Positions 1 through 8,141 of a stretch of DNA of 64,000 nt are shown in pieces. The DNA is from Saonia flava (lineage in GTDB: Bacteria > Bacteroidota > Bacteroidia > Flavobacteriales > Flavobacteriaceae). The notes beneath the pieces are model-generated. The model had not been told where the DNA came from. It did not search any database and saw only the letters and a program-made list of their open reading frames with translations. How positions within the stretch are numbered: the stretch's first letter is position 1; each line of letters begins with the position of its first letter. The DNA lies in assembly GCF_011927795.1 (NCBI RefSeq), contig NZ_JAATJJ010000001.1, positions 892,666 through 956,665 on the forward strand, in the 5' to 3' direction. The translations under genes were made by a program, and so were the position numbers.

Positions 1-768
1 AAGGCTGTTCTCTACCGGAACAGCATCATCATCCACGGCGTGCACTAAAAATGTAGGAGGTGTATTTGGCCCTACCCTTAATTCATTAGAGAAATAATCC
101 ACGTCCTCTTGTGATGGCTGCTCACCAATAAGTGCGCTTTTTGATCCACCATGAGTAACTTTCCCATCAAAAGTTATAACAGGATATATCAAGGCCATAA
201 AATCTGGTCTCGCACTTAACACATCTTCCTCGCCATTCTTGGCATACACATTTTCATCATAATGCGTACCCAATGTGGAGGCAAGATGTCCACCAGCCGA
301 AAAACCAATTATTCCAATTTTACCCGGGTCAATATTCCACTTATCCGCATTGTATCTTACCAGCCTTATGGACCTTTGGGCATCTTGCAATGGAACATTT
401 TTACTATCGAAAAGTGATTTTGAAATAGGCAACCTATACTTTACAACAATACCAGCAATTCCTTTTGTATTCAACAATTTAGCTATGTCTGTCCCTTCCC
501 AGTCATAAGCCAATCCATGATAGCCACCTCCAGGGAAAATCAATACAGCTTTCCCATTGGCATTTTTTTTTGCAGGCAAATACACCTCAAGGGTAGGGTT
601 TTGCACATTTGTTATCCATAAAATATCATTTTTCTCATGGTGTTCCACTTCGTTGGATTTCACTTGATTTGGAATCTTGTTTTCCCACAAGGGCATTATT
701 GTATCTTGTGCCATTATTGAATTTATTGTTGCCAGAAAAGCTAGAAAAGCCACTATTTTTCTATTCAT
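1..768 (-). CDS. Secreted alpha/beta hydrolase, acetyl-esterase-like (3' end cut by window)
   Basis: The reading frame starts at the ATG at 766-768 and runs off the left edge of the window, so the C-terminus is missing. The N-terminus (MNRKIVAFLAFLATINSIMA) is a Sec-type signal peptide, followed by a PGGGYHGLAYD oxyanion-type segment and the nucleophile elbow GFSAGG, with a later FLVHAVDDDAVP stretch carrying the likely acid residue. This pattern fits the BD-FAE/Axe-like esterases that remove acetyl groups from plant or algal polysaccharides; the substrate is inferred, not visible. It begins 11 bases after the stop of the VanX-like gene and is on the same strand, so the two are probably co-transcribed. 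It lies next to polysaccharide-degrading genes on the other strand. Confidence 0.85.
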   Translation of the reverse strand, partial: MNRKIVAFLAFLATINSIMAQDTIMPLWENKIPNQVKSNEVEHHEKNDILWITNVQNPTLEVYLPAKKNANGKAVLIFPGGGYHGLAYDWEGTDIAKLLNTKGIAGIVVKYRLPISKSLFDSKNVPLQDAQRSIRLVRYNADKWNIDPGKIGIIGFSAGGHLASTLGTHYDENVYAKNGEEDVLSARPDFMALIYPVITFDGKVTHGGSKSALIGEQPSQEDVDYFSNELRVGPNTPPTFLVHAVDDDAVPVENSL

Positions 769-779
769 TTTTTCATAAA

Positions 780-1496
780 TTATTTACACGCCCATTTAAA
801 ATTGGCAACCTTATCATTGGATGCTGCAGAAAAGTTATAATGCCACCATTCAGTCCTAATACTCCAAAAACCATGCTTCTCCATAGTGTCTTTTAGCAGC
901 TTACGATTATCAAGAATATTTTGAGGCAAATCTTTATTATCATGATGGGCTCTTTTTCCAAAGAAATCAAAATCGGTACCCATATCAAGCTCTTTTCCCT
1001 CAAGAGTTTCCAGGGTAATATCTACCGCACCCCCCTTATTATGAATAGAGCCTTTTACAGGGTTTGCAACATATTGAGGGTTAGGAACTATTTCCCACAT
1101 TTTATACTGTACAGAATTAGGGCGGTAACAATCAAAAAATTTAATCCTAACCCCATTTTTTATAAACTTAGCATTAGCCAATAATAAGGCTTTCGCAGTT
1201 TTTACACGGGTATAACATTCCGCGCAGTCATACACCTTGGCCTTAAGGAAATTATTCTTCGTAGCATATCGTAAATCGTATGCAAAATGAGAACTAAAAT
1301 CAGCCAACCTCACAAATGTAGTATCCGAAAAAGCATCCAGTGACTTCATGGTCACAGAAGACTTTGTCTTAATTTCGACTACAGAAGTTGTATCTTTTAC
1401 GGGAATTGAAACGGAATTGTCCGATTCCAATTTTCGACCTTGCTCCTTGCATCCCAAAATCAAAAAAAACAATAATAACCTTAAAAGCATGTTCAT
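780..1496 (-). CDS. D-Ala-D-Ala dipeptidase, VanX/DdpX-like lipoprotein (peptidase M15D)
   Basis: This 238-residue protein has a short lipoprotein signal (LLLFFLILGC, lipidated Cys 16), so it should sit on the periplasmic side of a membrane. Zinc-site motifs of the VanX family are intact: SIHNKGGAVD (His152, Asp159) and EWWH (Glu216, His219), with the upstream Arg125 in DCYRP. VanX-type enzymes cut D-Ala-D-Ala; in organisms without a vancomycin cassette they usually salvage dipeptide released from peptidoglycan, and no vanH/vanA partner is present here. It is followed closely by the esterase gene and is divergent from the GH1 gene across a 108-base gap. Start at 1496; a second ATG two codons later is equally possible. 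Function as a dipeptidase is well supported; a role in resistance is not. Confidence 0.9.
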   Translation of the reverse strand: MNMLLRLLLFFLILGCKEQGRKLESDNSVSIPVKDTTSVVEIKTKSSVTMKSLDAFSDTTFVRLADFSSHFAYDLRYATKNNFLKAKVYDCAECYTRVKTAKALLLANAKFIKNGVRIKFFDCYRPNSVQYKMWEIVPNPQYVANPVKGSIHNKGGAVDITLETLEGKELDMGTDFDFFGKRAHHDNKDLPQNILDNRKLLKDTMEKHGFWSIRTEWWHYNFSAASNDKVANFKWACK

Positions 1497-1604
1497 TGGC
1501 TGGATTTAAAATGAAAGATAACCATAAAATTATGACAAAAAAGAGGAAGTGGATTTTAAATTAAGGCAGTATCTTCCCAAACTGAAAATTAACTACGCAT
1601 TAAA

Positions 1605-3014
1605 ATGATTCAATTTCCCAAAGATTTTATATGGGGGTCAGCAACCTCAAGTTACCAAATAGAAGGCGCTGCAACAGAAGGAGGGCGCGCATGGAGCATA
1701 TGGGATGCACATGCCCATATTCCCGGAAGGACCAATAACAATGAAAATGGCAATATTGCATGTGACCATTATCATCGGTATAAAGAGGATGTAAAATTAA
1801 TGGCGGATTTAGGGTTGAAAGCGTATCGTTTTTCCATTTCCTGGAGTAGAATTCAGCCAGATGGGCAGGGCGAGGTGAATCAAGAGGGAATTGATTTTTA
1901 CTCCAACTTAATCGACGAATTACTTAAGTACAACATCACCCCCTGGGTCACCTTATATCATTGGGATCTACCCTTAGCATTACAAACAGAAAAAGATGGA
2001 TGGTTAAATCCTGAAATTGCAGATTTCTTTGAAAAATATGCGGATATCTGCTTTCGAAGTTTTGGTGATCGTATAAAAAATTGGATTACCCTTAACGAAC
2101 CCTGGGTGGTTGCAATTTTAGGATATGGCGAAGGCGTATTTGCGCCAGGAAGAAAATCCAAAAATGAACCATATTTAGCTGCCCATCAGCTATTGCGTTC
2201 TCACGGTAAGGCGGTAAAACTATACAGAAAAAACTATCAAGTGGAACAAGGCGGAAAAATCGGAATCACCAACAATTGTGATTGGAGAGAACCTTTAACC
2301 AGCAAATCAGAAGATATTGAGGCTGCGGAACGTTCACTACTATTTTTTTTAGGGTGGTTTGCTGACCCAATTTACTTCGGAGACTATCCAAAAGTCATGC
2401 GCGAGCGTGTTGGGGACAGATTACCCAAATTCTCAGATGAGGATATTGAAAATATAAAAGGGTCCTCAGACTTTTTTGGATTAAATCATTATACTGCACT
2501 TTATGCCGCAGACGTAGACCCTAATGCAAATGCAGGTAATGCAGTATATGGAAACGGAGGGATTTTTGAAGACCAGTATGTGGATTTAACTGCTGACCCA
2601 AAATGGAAAATGACAACAATGAACTGGGCCATAGTTCCTTGGGGCTGTAGAAAGTTGCTGGAATGGATTAGGGATAGATATAATAATCCCCCCTTATACA
2701 TTACTGAAAATGGCTGTTCGTTAGATGACAAATTAGAAAATGGGGAAGTAAAGGATACGGTAAGGAAAGAATTTGTGGAAGGTTATTTAGCCGCTTGTAA
2801 AAAAGCCATTGACCAAGGTGTTAATTTGCAAGGATATTTTGTTTGGTCTTTTATGGATAATTTTGAATGGGCTTTGGGATATTCCAAACGTTTTGGGATT
2901 CACTATGTAGATTATAAAACTTTGGAACGCACTCCTAAAAATTCAGCACTGTGGTTTAAAGAAGTTATTAAAAACAATGGTTTTGAGTTCACCCTTAATG
3001 AGAATGATATTTAA
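1605..3014 (+). CDS. GH1 beta-glucosidase
   Basis: The 469-residue protein is full length for family GH1. It starts with the typical FPKDFIWGSATSSYQIEGA segment and carries the acid/base motif TLNEPW (Glu165) and the nucleophile motif YITENG (Glu368), as well as the late SFMDNFEWALGY segment that lines the aglycone site. No signal peptide is present, so it should hydrolyse short beta-linked oligosaccharides in the cytoplasm; GH1 also includes beta-galactosidases and beta-mannosidases, so the sugar is not certain. It is the first gene of a tight three-gene set with a GH130 enzyme (13 bases downstream) and an S1 sulfatase. Confidence 0.95.
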   Translation: MIQFPKDFIWGSATSSYQIEGAATEGGRAWSIWDAHAHIPGRTNNNENGNIACDHYHRYKEDVKLMADLGLKAYRFSISWSRIQPDGQGEVNQEGIDFYSNLIDELLKYNITPWVTLYHWDLPLALQTEKDGWLNPEIADFFEKYADICFRSFGDRIKNWITLNEPWVVAILGYGEGVFAPGRKSKNEPYLAAHQLLRSHGKAVKLYRKNYQVEQGGKIGITNNCDWREPLTSKSEDIEAAERSLLFFLGWFADPIYFGDYPKVMRERVGDRLPKFSDEDIENIKGSSDFFGLNHYTALYAADVDPNANAGNAVYGNGGIFEDQYVDLTADPKWKMTTMNWAIVPWGCRKLLEWIRDRYNNPPLYITENGCSLDDKLENGEVKDTVRKEFVEGYLAACKKAIDQGVNLQGYFVWSFMDNFEWALGYSKRFGIHYVDYKTLERTPKNSALWFKEVIKNNGFEFTLNENDI

Positions 3015-3027
3015 AATTTATATAAGT

Positions 3028-4116
3028 ATGAACAAATATGTATTGGCAGCTGCAAGCCTATTGTTTTTAACCCATCTTCAAGGGCAAGAAAAATGGCTGT
3101 TAGGATTTAAGAAACCAAAACAGAATCCCATAATGATGGCCGATTCCAGCTACACCTTCATGGACCCAATTAAAAATGAGTCGGTTCAATGGCAAAAGGC
3201 AGATGTATTTAATCCTGGAGCAATTGTAAGGAATGATACTGTTTTTATGTTATTCCGGGCAGAGGATAATCCTGCAGCGATTCTAGGAGGAAGAACTTCC
3301 AGAATAGGCCTAGCCTATAGTTTGGACGGAATTAATTTTACAAAATATCCTGCACCAGTTTTGTTTCCAACCAATGATGAGTTTCAAAAATGGGATTATC
3401 CAGGAGGGATTGAAGATCCTAGAGTTGTAGAAACTCCAAATGGAGAATACATTATGCTCTACACCAGCTGGAATAAAGATGTTGCTCGACTTTCCAGCGC
3501 TGTTTCCAAGGATTTAAAAACATGGAAAAAGAATGGCCCCGTATTTCAAAAAGCAAAAAATGGTGAGTTTTTAAATATATGGAGTAAATCTGGCTCTATA
3601 GTTACTGAATTAGTTGATGGGCGCCTAATTGCCAAAAAAGTTAATGGAGAATATCTTATGTACTGGGGTGAACTCTTTGTCAATTTAGCTCAGTCTAATG
3701 ATGGTCTTGATTGGGAACCCATACTAGACAAAAAAGGGAAGCTCCTGCATGTTTTTACACCTACATTGGGAGAATTCGATAGCCATTTAACAGAACCAGG
3801 ACCACCAGCTTTATATACTAAAGAAGGTATTCTACTGCTCTACAATGGCAAAAATTTAAGTGGAGAAGGCTCTACAGATAAAGTCGCCGAAGGCACCTAT
3901 TGCGGAGGGCAAGTTTTGTTTGATAAAAATGACCCGACAAAACTTATAGATAGATTACAAACCCCTTTTATTTGTCCAAGCTTGCCGCATGAAACTTCTG
4001 GACAATACAAGGCTGGAACGACTTTTATAGAAGGTTTAGTTTTTTTCAAAGACAAATGGTTCTTGTATTATGGAACCGCAGATTCTATGGTTGGCTTAGC
4101 TATCAAAGAAAATTAA
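3028..4116 (+). CDS. Secreted GH130 family glycosidase/phosphorylase
   Basis: The 362-residue protein has a Sec signal (MNKYVLAAASLLFLTHLQGQ) and a five-bladed-propeller type sequence with FNPGAI (about residue 61) and GGIEDPR, whose Asp130 matches the GH130 catalytic acid. GH130 includes beta-mannoside phosphorylases and beta-1,2-mannosidases; exported members are more likely hydrolases because free phosphate is scarce in the periplasm, but the phosphate-site residues were not resolved. The start at 3028 was chosen over an in-frame ATG at 2977 because it gives a clean signal peptide and avoids overlap with the GH1 gene. The sulfatase gene begins two bases after its stop, which points to translational coupling. 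Confidence 0.88.
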   Translation: MNKYVLAAASLLFLTHLQGQEKWLLGFKKPKQNPIMMADSSYTFMDPIKNESVQWQKADVFNPGAIVRNDTVFMLFRAEDNPAAILGGRTSRIGLAYSLDGINFTKYPAPVLFPTNDEFQKWDYPGGIEDPRVVETPNGEYIMLYTSWNKDVARLSSAVSKDLKTWKKNGPVFQKAKNGEFLNIWSKSGSIVTELVDGRLIAKKVNGEYLMYWGELFVNLAQSNDGLDWEPILDKKGKLLHVFTPTLGEFDSHLTEPGPPALYTKEGILLLYNGKNLSGEGSTDKVAEGTYCGGQVLFDKNDPTKLIDRLQTPFICPSLPHETSGQYKAGTTFIEGLVFFKDKWFLYYGTADSMVGLAIKEN

Positions 4117-4118
4117 TC

Positions 4119-5876
4119 ATGAAAAGTGTTTTCTATTTATTTTTATTAATTGTTTTTGTTCATTGCAAAAACAGTCAAGAAAAAGTAACTAGGAAACCAA
4201 ATATTGTTTTTATCCTAGCAGATGATCAAGGCTGGGGCGATTTAAGTTTCAATGGCAACAAGAATGTACAAACACCAAACATTGACTCCATTGCGCATAA
4301 TGGTGTTCATTTTAAAAATTTTTATGTAAGTCCCGTTTGCTCTCCAACAAGAGCAGAAATTTTAACAGGCAGATATGCCACTAGATTGGGTGTTTATTCC
4401 ACATCAGCAGGAGGTGAAAGAATTAATCTTGGAGAAACAACCATTGCAGAAATCTTTAAAAATGCTGGCTATACCACTGCAGCCTACGGAAAATGGCATA
4501 ACGGTACACAACCGCCATATCATCCCAATTCAAGGGGTTTTGATGATTATTATGGTTTTGCGTCTGGTCATTGGGGCCACTATTTTAGTCCAATGCTAGA
4601 ACATAATGGTGAAATTGTAAAAGGCGATGGCTTTTTAGTAGATGATTTTGTAAATAAAGGAATGGATTTTATCACCGAAAATGCACATCAACCTTTCTTT
4701 CTTTACTTACCACTAAATACTCCCCATAGTCCTATGCAGGTTCCAGAAGAGTTTTGGAACAAAATGAAAAACAAGGATTTAATAGACAAATATCATGGAG
4801 CCGAACAGGAAGATATAATCTTTACCAAAGCAGCATTGGCAATGACCGAAAATATAGACTGGAATGTTGGAAGGTTAAAGCAAAGATTAAAAGACCTAAA
4901 CCTTGAAGAAAATACTATTATCGTTTATATGACCGATAACGGCCCTAACGGATGGCGATGGAATGGTGGTATGCGAGGCAAGAAAGGTTCTACAGACGAA
5001 GGTGGTGTAAAATCGCCACTTTTTATACAGTGGAAAAATAAGCTTCCCAAAGGAAAAAGTATCGCCCAAATAGCAAGTAGTATAGATCTTTTGCCAACAT
5101 TAAGCGGTTTAGCTGGTATTGATGCAAAAACCAATCATGGTTTAGATGGGAGAAATTTACACCCTTTAATTATTGACAGCACTTCCATAAAGTGGACAGA
5201 CAGAACTATTGTAAACCACTGGAGAGGAAAAACAAGTGTCCGAACTCAAAAATACAGGTTAGATGATGATGGTAGGCTTTACGACATGGATACCGATTTG
5301 GGACAGACCATTAATATAGCTGATAAATTTCCTAAACTTTTGGATTCACTAAAAAAAATAAAATACAAGTGGCTGAAAGAAATCACATTTCCAAAAAATA
5401 ACCCAAGACCCTTTACTGTTGGATTTAGTAATCAGCCTACACATTTACCTGCTAGAGATGCAGTTTCTGAAGGTGAAATTTTACGAAGCAATAGGTACCC
5501 AAATGATTCCTATTTCTATAATTGGACCAATTTGTTTGATAAAATAAATTGGACTGTTGAAGTCCTAAACGATGGGGTTTATGAAGCTGAAATATATTAC
5601 AGCTGTGCGAAAGAAAACATAGGGTCATCATTTCAACTCAGTTTTGGAAACAACACTTTAAAAACCTTAATTACTGAGGCTCACGACCCCGTATTATATG
5701 GCATGGAAAAAGATAAAAGCCCAAGAATAGAATCCTATGTAAAAGATTTTAAACCTTTGAAAATTGGGAGAATTCAATTAGAAAAAGGAATTGGAAAATT
5801 GAGCCTTTCCGCAACAGAAATTCCCAGTAAAGAAGTTATGGATTTTAGGCTATTAATTCTTACCAGGGTAGAATAA
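4119..5876 (+). CDS. S1 family sulfatase, lipoprotein
   Basis: The 585-residue protein begins with a lipoprotein signal (FLLIVFVHC, Cys16). It has the metal-binding ADDQGWGD segment (Asp35, Asp36) and the sulfatase signature SPVCSPTRAEILTGR, in which Cys74 would be converted to formylglycine by an anaerobic or aerobic maturase encoded elsewhere. A further GKWH motif supports the S1 fold. The C-terminal 180 or so residues form an additional beta-rich segment beyond the usual sulfatase core, perhaps a substrate-recognition domain. The start at 4119 was preferred to an in-frame ATG at 4056 that lies inside the GH130 gene. With GH1 and GH130 it suggests attack on a sulfated oligosaccharide; the exact sulfate ester is not predictable. 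Confidence 0.93.
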   Translation: MKSVFYLFLLIVFVHCKNSQEKVTRKPNIVFILADDQGWGDLSFNGNKNVQTPNIDSIAHNGVHFKNFYVSPVCSPTRAEILTGRYATRLGVYSTSAGGERINLGETTIAEIFKNAGYTTAAYGKWHNGTQPPYHPNSRGFDDYYGFASGHWGHYFSPMLEHNGEIVKGDGFLVDDFVNKGMDFITENAHQPFFLYLPLNTPHSPMQVPEEFWNKMKNKDLIDKYHGAEQEDIIFTKAALAMTENIDWNVGRLKQRLKDLNLEENTIIVYMTDNGPNGWRWNGGMRGKKGSTDEGGVKSPLFIQWKNKLPKGKSIAQIASSIDLLPTLSGLAGIDAKTNHGLDGRNLHPLIIDSTSIKWTDRTIVNHWRGKTSVRTQKYRLDDDGRLYDMDTDLGQTINIADKFPKLLDSLKKIKYKWLKEITFPKNNPRPFTVGFSNQPTHLPARDAVSEGEILRSNRYPNDSYFYNWTNLFDKINWTVEVLNDGVYEAEIYYSCAKENIGSSFQLSFGNNTLKTLITEAHDPVLYGMEKDKSPRIESYVKDFKPLKIGRIQLEKGIGKLSLSATEIPSKEVMDFRLLILTRVE

Positions 5877-6259
5877 ACTATTAATGCACTAAAACCTCAC
5901 TTTCTTCATAACCTATTCTTACAGCTTTTGCTTCAAAAGGTATATTTTTCCTCAAAGGTTTGTCGTAAATATTCCATACGGAATCTTTAGGCTTTTTCCA
6001 TATAATGATGGCATCGAACAATGGGCTTTCTCCTGCAACCAAATCATTTTAAAAAAATTTTGATAGTTATTTTTTGGTTTAAAAATAAATGAAACAAACT
6101 TAAGCATTAAAATTAATTTTGTAAGATTTTTCATTTATTAACAATAATTTAACGCCTACAAACAAAATAACCATTACCTTCATAAAGTAAGTATTATTCA
6201 TTTTTTCTTACATCCTCCCCCTCTTTTTTATATTATATAAAGTTAAATTACTTTAAGTT
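5877..6259. other. Intergenic stretch between sulfatase and peptide locus
   Basis: Apart from the decayed gene described at 5881-6134, this stretch is very AT-rich and has no intact gene. The last 120 bases should hold the promoter of the peptide locus, but I did not find a convincing Bacteroidota -33/-7 pair there and do not mark one. Confidence 0.5.
5881..6134 (-). pseudogene. Remnant of a deleted exported protein gene
   Basis: On the minus strand the 5881-6050 stretch reads as an open C-terminal protein tail (from NDLVAGESPLFDAIIIWKK to KAVRIGYEESEVLVH and a stop). It has no start codon: an in-frame TAA lies directly upstream, in the AT-rich run near 6050. Just upstream, at 6134 in a different frame, is an ATG followed by a signal-peptide-like run (MKNLTKLILMLKFVSFIF). 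The simplest reading is a secreted protein that lost most of its middle by deletion and frameshift. The tail resembles the beta-sandwich ends of some secreted polysaccharide-degrading enzymes, but I cannot name the family. Confidence 0.5.
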
Positions 6260-7888
6260 TTGAAAGACAATTTTGTTTATACTTTCAGTCAATTCGTTAC
6301 AGAACTGAAAGTTAAAGTTACTAAAACTAGTGCCGAACAATTTTTAGAAAACCATCCTGAGGAAGGTTCAATGCTAGCTTATGCGGATGCCTTGAATCAT
6401 TTTAAAATTGAGAACGTTGCAGCTAAAATCACAGTAGATGACTTGGGAAATGTACCTACTCCTTTCATTACTTTTTTTCAAAGAAATGGAGGCACATTTA
6501 CTTTAATAAAATCAATAAAAAATGATTCCGTTAAGTGGTTGGACATCCAAAAAGGGTGGATGCAAAGCAGACAGGAAGAATTTTTTGAAAATTGGTCAGG
6601 GATAATACTAATGGCGGAGGCAAGTAAAAAATCTGGAGAAAAAAATTACACTGTTAAACGAAAATCAGAGCTTTTAAAACGTATTAGAATACCATTGGCT
6701 ATTTCCCTAATTGTTTTTTTTATAATCGGGATGATATTTAGAGCCAATATAGAGGCTCCTAGTTTATATCTAATTTTATTTTTAAAAATGATTGGGATGA
6801 CACTAACAAGTTTATTGTTTGTTAAAAACATAGACAGCTCCAATGAACTGGTGAATAAACTCTGCAATGTGGGTTCAAAGATAAATTGTCAAAGTATTTT
6901 GGACAGTCCGACTGCTAAGATTACTTCCTGGTTCTCATGGTCAGATGCAGGCTTTATTTATTTCTTTGGTTCTTTTTTTAGTTTGCTAATTTCTTTAGAG
7001 TCCAAACTATTCCTAAATACATTTTTAAATGTTCAATTACTGTTTAGTTCAATAGCAATTTTCTTCTCAATTTATTCCTTGTATTACCAAGGCATAAAAG
7101 CCAAAATGTGGTGTACACTTTGTCTAGGGGTAGTTTCTATCTTTATTTTAGAAGCAGCAATTGCTTTTATGTTCTTTTCAAATTATACTTTTTCATTGAA
7201 TATTTCATCATTACTTTATATTGTAATGGGTTTCATTATTCCTATCGTCTTTTTATTGTTATTTAAAAATACAGCTATAAAAGCACAGGAAAGCAAGAAA
7301 TTAAACAAGAAGTTAACCAAACTAAAAACCAACCCTCAAATATTCAATTCATTAATGGCTGGACAAAGACAAATGCCTGAAATGCCCCAAGATATGCCTG
7401 TTGTTGTACTGGGGAATCCGAATGCCCAGCACACCCTTACTCTTGTTAGCAACCCTTTATGTACTCCCTGCGCAAATATGCATCAAAGAATAGAGCAACT
7501 TTTACTAACCAATAAAAATATTAACTGTCAAGTAGTTTTTAGATCTAACCCAGATAAAAATGATGCTGGTGGACAGTTTGTGCATAAAGTTTTCAGTTTG
7601 CCCAAAGAACTTCAATCACAGGCAATGGATGAATGGTTTTATAGAAATGATAAGAATTTTAAAATATGGGGCAAAAAATATATGGAATATCCTGAATTGA
7701 AAAACCTTATCGAAATTCAAATACAACATAATTCTTGGGCCAATATTGCTAAGGTAAAAGGCACACCCACCGTATTTATTAATGAAAGATTGTTACCAGA
7801 AATAATAAAAGTTGAAGACCTGTCTTTATTATTAGTACATATTACTTCCCCCAATGTCAACCATGGATTTGCAAATCACTTAATATAA
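6260..7888 (+). CDS. VKOR-thioredoxin fusion with degenerate C39-like N-terminal domain
   Basis: This 542-residue membrane protein has three parts. Residues 1-120 resemble the C39 peptidase-like domain often found before VKOR in Bacteroidota peptide loci, but lack the DCG catalytic cysteine. Residues 140-335 form a multi-helix vitamin K epoxide reductase domain with a loop cysteine pair (Cys202, Cys210) and the active WCTLC motif (Cys285, Cys288). Residues 375-542 are a thioredoxin-like domain with CTPC (Cys401, Cys404) and a cis-Pro loop GTPTVF (Pro503). It should oxidise cysteine pairs outside the membrane. The start is a TTG at 6260, with an in-frame stop two codons upstream; the next ATG at 6368 would delete a third of the N-terminal domain. 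It is the first gene of the peptide locus, 29 bases before the precursor, so the predicted substrate is that peptide. Confidence 0.85.
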   Translation: MKDNFVYTFSQFVTELKVKVTKTSAEQFLENHPEEGSMLAYADALNHFKIENVAAKITVDDLGNVPTPFITFFQRNGGTFTLIKSIKNDSVKWLDIQKGWMQSRQEEFFENWSGIILMAEASKKSGEKNYTVKRKSELLKRIRIPLAISLIVFFIIGMIFRANIEAPSLYLILFLKMIGMTLTSLLFVKNIDSSNELVNKLCNVGSKINCQSILDSPTAKITSWFSWSDAGFIYFFGSFFSLLISLESKLFLNTFLNVQLLFSSIAIFFSIYSLYYQGIKAKMWCTLCLGVVSIFILEAAIAFMFFSNYTFSLNISSLLYIVMGFIIPIVFLLLFKNTAIKAQESKKLNKKLTKLKTNPQIFNSLMAGQRQMPEMPQDMPVVVLGNPNAQHTLTLVSNPLCTPCANMHQRIEQLLLTNKNINCQVVFRSNPDKNDAGGQFVHKVFSLPKELQSQAMDEWFYRNDKNFKIWGKKYMEYPELKNLIEIQIQHNSWANIAKVKGTPTVFINERLLPEIIKVEDLSLLLVHITSPNVNHGFANHLI

Positions 7889-7917
7889 ATTAATTATTAA
7901 TCTAAAAATTTTCAAAA

Positions 7918-8088
7918 ATGAAAAAAATGATTTCAAAATTTTCAGACAAATTGTTGTCCAACCAACAGTTAAAAACTGTAAAAGGTGGTAGCACACCATA
8001 TTGCTTTTGCTACGGGTCACCTGTAAATTGCCCTCCTGGTGAAACGGGAGGAAGTCCATTGCCGCCAAATAGTCCAGGTTGTCCATAA
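7918..8088 (+). CDS. GG-leader precursor peptide with four-cysteine core (RiPP/bacteriocin-like)
   Basis: This 56-residue ORF was found by reading the gap between two larger genes. The leader is Lys-rich and ends in LLSNQQLKTVKGG, which fits the double-glycine leader of Bacteroidota peptide natural products (a hydrophobic/Ser segment, then L-K-x-V-x-G-G), with Gly23-Gly24 as the predicted cleavage site for a C39 peptidase. The core of 32 residues starts STPYCFCYGS and ends NSPGCP; it is rich in Pro and Gly and has cysteines at 29, 31, 38 and 55, enough for two disulfides. It is flanked by a VKOR-thioredoxin gene and a glycosyltransferase, with the matching C39-ABC exporter downstream. Antibacterial or signalling activity is an inference; the mature form is unknown and I do not recognise the core. 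Confidence 0.85.
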   Translation: MKKMISKFSDKLLSNQQLKTVKGGSTPYCFCYGSPVNCPPGETGGSPLPPNSPGCP

Positions 8089-8102
8089 TTAGTAATAATG
8101 TT

Positions 8103-8128
8103 TTTGACCCTGCAATAGCAGGGTCAAA
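8103..8128 (+). terminator. Perfect hairpin between precursor gene and glycosyltransferase
   Basis: Two perfect 11-base arms (tttgaccctgc and gcagggtcaaa) with the loop aata begin 14 bases after the precursor stop and 13 bases before the next start codon. No strong T-run follows, so it looks more like a partial terminator or RNA-stabilising hairpin that would raise the amount of precursor mRNA relative to the enzyme and exporter genes. Confidence 0.65.
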
Positions 8129-8141
8129 TTCAAATAAAATT

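Noticed and set aside
780-1496. Vancomycin resistance cassette suggested by the VanX-like gene
   Set aside because: No vanH, vanA/B ligase or VanS/VanR genes are near; VanX-like proteins also serve D-Ala-D-Ala recycling.
5952-6134. 60-codon minus-strand frame with a hydrophobic start
   Set aside because: Only the first 18 residues look like a signal peptide; the rest is the coding remnant read in the wrong frame, so it was treated as part of a pseudogene.
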